From: Proteobacteria bacterium UBA7420
GTDB lineage: Bacteria; Pseudomonadota; Gammaproteobacteria; Magnimaribacterales; D2472
DNA length: 17,230 bases
NCBI GenBank assembly: GCA_002469975.1
Contig: DKMG01000043.1
Span: forward strand, 1 to 17,230
Direction of reading: 5' to 3'
The notes below the pieces were generated by a model that did no database searches, had not been told where the DNA came from, and saw only the letters and a program-made list of their open reading frames with translations. Positions 15,107-17,230 of the stretch are shown here, piece after piece (the first letter of the stretch is position 1; each line of letters begins with the position of its first letter). A program made the position numbers and the translations under genes.

Positions 15107-15135
15107 TTCACAAAACTTATAGTATCAGATAATAT
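15107..15135 (+). promoter_or_regulatory. Candidate promoter of the ACAD10/11-like gene
   Basis: TTCACA (15107-15112, 5/6 match to the -35) is separated by 17 bases from TAATAT (15130-15135, 4/6 match to the -10). Transcription would begin near 15142, leaving about 15 bases before the ATG, which contain AGGAG (15147-15151) at 5-base spacing. The weak -10 suits an activator-dependent promoter. Confidence 0.42.
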
Positions 15136-15156
15136 TTTTTAATAATAGGAGAAATC

Positions 15157-16371
15157 ATGAAAGACCTTAAACCTGAAACCCAAGCATTTTTAGAGAGAGT
15201 CTCTAACTTTATCGATACTGAAATTCGTCCAAATGAATCGTTGTATCAGGAGCAAATGGAAGAAGGTGGTAGATGGTGCGTTCCTCCAATTATGGAAGAG
15301 ATGAAGGCCAAGGCTAAGGCTGAGGGGCTATGGAATTTCTTTCTGCCTGGATATGAGGGTGATTTTGGCACGGGACTTTCAAATTTTGAATATGCGCATT
15401 TAGCCGAGAAAATGGGTGCGGTTGGTATTTCTTCAGAAGTTTTTAATTGCTCAGCCCCTGATACAGGAAATATGGAGGTATTAGAGAGATATGGCACCGA
15501 AGAGCAAAAAGAGCAATGGCTCAAGCCTTTGCTTGCTGGAGAGATTAGGTCAGCCTTTGGAATGACAGAGCCGGGAGTAGCGTCTTCTGATGCAACTAAC
15601 ATGGCTGCAACAGCGGTCTTGGATGGCGATGAGTATGTAATTAATGGCGAGAAGTGGTGGACTTCAGGAGCAGGGGACCCAAGATGCAAAGTCATTATCT
15701 TTATGTGTGTTACCGATCAAGATCCAGATTCTCCAAGACATAAGAGACATTCTCAAATTCTTGTTCCCACAGATGCTGAGGGAATTGAAACCAGAAAAAT
15801 GATGGAAGTGTTTGGTTGGGATGATGCCCCTCATGGCCATGCGCATCTTAAATTTACCAATGTACGGGTTCCAAAAAGTAACATGATTCTTGGAGAAGGC
15901 CGTGGTTTTGAAATCGCCCAAGGTCGTCTTGGACCAGGAAGAATTCATCATTGCATGAGAGCCGTTGGCTTAGGTGAGAGATCCTTGCAAATGATGTGTG
16001 AAAGATCTCAAAGCAGAGTGGCCTTCGGTAAGCCTCTCTCTCAACTCGGCGGCAACATGGATATTATCGCAAACTCCAGAATAGAATTAAATATGGCAAG
16101 ACTGCTCACGCTTCAAGCAGCACATATGATGGATACTGTGGGCAATAAAGTCGCTGCAAGCGAGATTGCACAAATTAAAGTCGTTGTTCCTAATATTGTT
16201 TGTGATGTTATTGATCGCGCCATTCAGATGCATGGTGGGGCTGGTGTCTCCCAGGTATTCCCATTAGCAAGATTCTATGCCGGGATGAGAACCTTAAGAT
16301 TGGCAGATGGCCCGGATGAGGTTCACAGAAGAGCAGTGGCAAGACATGAGCTTGGAAAATATCCTAGCTAG
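15157..16371 (+). CDS. Acyl-CoA dehydrogenase, ACAD10/11-like
   Basis: A 404-residue acyl-CoA dehydrogenase. FGMTEPGVASSDATNM (134-149) is the acyl/FAD-binding TEP motif, KWWTSGAGDP (166-175) the FAD-contact loop, RVAFGKPL the C-terminal signature, and MHGGAGVSQ the FAD hairpin. GPGRIHHCMRAVGLGERSL and RLADGPDEVHR (381-391) are diagnostic of the ACAD10/ACAD11 group, where Asp (D384) stands in for the usual MCAD-type glutamate. Human ACAD10/11 and bacterial LvaC act on 4-hydroxyacyl-CoAs that are first phosphorylated by an APH-type kinase; this protein is the dehydrogenase part alone, and no such kinase is in the window. A strong AGGAG precedes the ATG. It is divergent from a LysR gene and overlaps the start of the exonuclease gene by one base. 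Family firm; substrate inferred only. Confidence 0.93.
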   Translation: MKDLKPETQAFLERVSNFIDTEIRPNESLYQEQMEEGGRWCVPPIMEEMKAKAKAEGLWNFFLPGYEGDFGTGLSNFEYAHLAEKMGAVGISSEVFNCSAPDTGNMEVLERYGTEEQKEQWLKPLLAGEIRSAFGMTEPGVASSDATNMAATAVLDGDEYVINGEKWWTSGAGDPRCKVIIFMCVTDQDPDSPRHKRHSQILVPTDAEGIETRKMMEVFGWDDAPHGHAHLKFTNVRVPKSNMILGEGRGFEIAQGRLGPGRIHHCMRAVGLGERSLQMMCERSQSRVAFGKPLSQLGGNMDIIANSRIELNMARLLTLQAAHMMDTVGNKVAASEIAQIKVVVPNIVCDVIDRAIQMHGGAGVSQVFPLARFYAGMRTLRLADGPDEVHRRAVARHELGKYPS

Positions 16372-17230
16372 TGGGTATTAGCTCTAATTTAATTTTTTAT
16401 GACACTGAAACCACAGGCCTTTTAAAAGATTTTGCGCAAATTCTTCAATGCGGTTCTATTCAAACGGACCGCAATTTAGAAATCCTAAATGAACAAAATT
16501 TAGGATGTGCTCCATTGCCTTGGGCTATTCCTCACCCTATGGCCATGGTCACCAACAAGAAAACTAATCTCTTTCATTCAAATGTCTCACATTACGAGCT
16601 CATGAGAGATCTTAATAGGCAATGGCGTCAGTGGACCATTGATGAGCCGGCAACCTTCATAACATTTAATGGTATGGCATATGATGAAGAGCTGGTGCGT
16701 AGGCAGTTTTATTGGAATTTATTTGAGTCGTATCTCACCAATACAAATGGTAACGGACGGTTAGATATTTTATTGATGATGAATAATGTTGCAGCATTCT
16801 CACCTGATGTACTGAATATTCCTTTATTTAATGGTGGTCCAGGGATTAGTTTAAAACAAGCAGACATTGCTGAGGCTAATGGCATAGAGATAGGTGACGC
16901 GCATGATGCAATAGCAGACTGCAAATTAATGATCAGTCTATTAGAGAAGATCAATGCTAAAAAGCCTGAATTAATTGATTTCTTTTTAAGCATTTCAACA
17001 AAATCCGGCGTTCAATCTGCGGTGCAGCAACCAGGTTTCCTTGGTCTCGGTGAAGTCTTTAGGCGTGAAATTTTTAAATACCCCGTTGTTCCTTGCGGCA
17101 ATAAAGCACCCAATGACTTGATGTTTTTTGATTTAAGTTTTGAACCTGAGGAGATATTTGAAATGGATACACAAGAAATCTATTCATTGGTTCAAAAACC
17201 TAGCAAATCAGGACCTTTTAAAAAGTATGG
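16371..17230 (+). CDS. sbcB: Exonuclease I (3'-5' ssDNA exonuclease), 3' end outside window
   Basis: The frame is open from GTG 16371 to the window end (286 codons plus 2 bases), so the C-terminus is missing. It is a DEDDh exonuclease of the SbcB type, which degrades single-stranded DNA 3' to 5' in recombination and mismatch repair. Catalytic residues are D11 and E13 in IFYDTETTG, D105 in FNGMAYDEE, and H178 with D183 in AHDAIADCKL. ISLKQADIAEANGIE before the last motif and FLGLGEVFRREIF after it, where the SH3-like domain follows, match exonuclease I rather than DNA polymerase epsilon subunits. The GTG is the only usable start before D11; the next in-frame Met falls after the catalytic Asp. 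Its G is the last base of the dehydrogenase stop (TAGTG), so translation is likely coupled. Confidence 0.88.
   Translation, partial: MGISSNLIFYDTETTGLLKDFAQILQCGSIQTDRNLEILNEQNLGCAPLPWAIPHPMAMVTNKKTNLFHSNVSHYELMRDLNRQWRQWTIDEPATFITFNGMAYDEELVRRQFYWNLFESYLTNTNGNGRLDILLMMNNVAAFSPDVLNIPLFNGGPGISLKQADIAEANGIEIGDAHDAIADCKLMISLLEKINAKKPELIDFFLSISTKSGVQSAVQQPGFLGLGEVFRREIFKYPVVPCGNKAPNDLMFFDLSFEPEEIFEMDTQEIYSLVQKPSKSGPFKKY

Noticed and set aside
1..17230. CRISPR array, insertion sequence, defence island or phage genes
   Set aside because: No regularly spaced repeats, terminal inverted repeats, transposase or nuclease-defence motifs were found; the only nuclease is housekeeping-type exonuclease I.

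Overview
AT-rich, densely packed bacterial DNA, probably from a free-living marine gammaproteobacterium. The grounds are a TonB-dependent receptor without ferric-siderophore genes, several acyl-CoA dehydrogenases (ACADs), a DUF3604 enzyme, a periplasmic PQQ alcohol dehydrogenase and an SbcB-type exonuclease I. The mix recalls SAR86-like heterotrophs, but the sequence alone does not prove the taxon. No transposase, integrase, phage gene or CRISPR array was seen. No stretch above 300 bases lacks a gene; the largest gap (7263-7470) holds a tRNA-Leu.

Layout. (1) 1-1367, minus strand: two adjacent acyl-CoA dehydrogenase genes 3 bases apart, the downstream one cut by the window edge; the complete one lacks a glutamate at both usual catalytic positions. 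(2) 1463-2104: an orphan membrane-anchored coiled-coil protein. (3) 2133-6607: a promoter, a TonB-dependent outer-membrane receptor, a strong hairpin terminator, and, only 13 bases after its T-tract, a secreted DUF3604 (PHP-like) putative metalloenzyme. (4) 6661-7262: two small membrane proteins, the second DUF4345-like. (5) 7327-7411: tRNA-Leu(UAG) with encoded CCA. (6) 7471-9552: a lipoprotein PQQ alcohol dehydrogenase with a C-terminal haem c domain. (7) 9588-10361: a short AMP nucleosidase with a perfect -10 box almost on its start codon. (8) 10371-10802, minus: a thioredoxin-fold protein with a one-cysteine WCPDA site. (9) 10870-11732: a second pair of small membrane proteins, again ending in a DUF4345-like gene, whose 3' end overlaps a convergent Na+/Ca2+ exchanger (11682-12623, minus). 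(10) 12707-14124: an RhlG/FabG-like reductase and a methyltransferase overlapping by 4 bases. (11) 14121-15026, minus: a LysR regulator divergent from (12) an ACAD10/11-like acyl-CoA dehydrogenase (15157-16371), whose stop codon overlaps the GTG start of a 3'-truncated exonuclease I gene (16371 onward).

How it may fit together (inference): the receptor and DUF3604 enzyme look like an uptake-and-processing pair for an organic substrate. The PQQ dehydrogenase would feed electrons from periplasmic alcohol oxidation into the respiratory chain. The three acyl-CoA dehydrogenases plus the reductase suggest breakdown of branched, hydroxylated or polycyclic acyl chains. No substrate can be read from the sequence. 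The candidates most worth a second look are the receptor/terminator/DUF3604 arrangement, the glutamate-less dehydrogenase subunit, the duplicated small-membrane-protein pairs and the possible leaderless transcripts.
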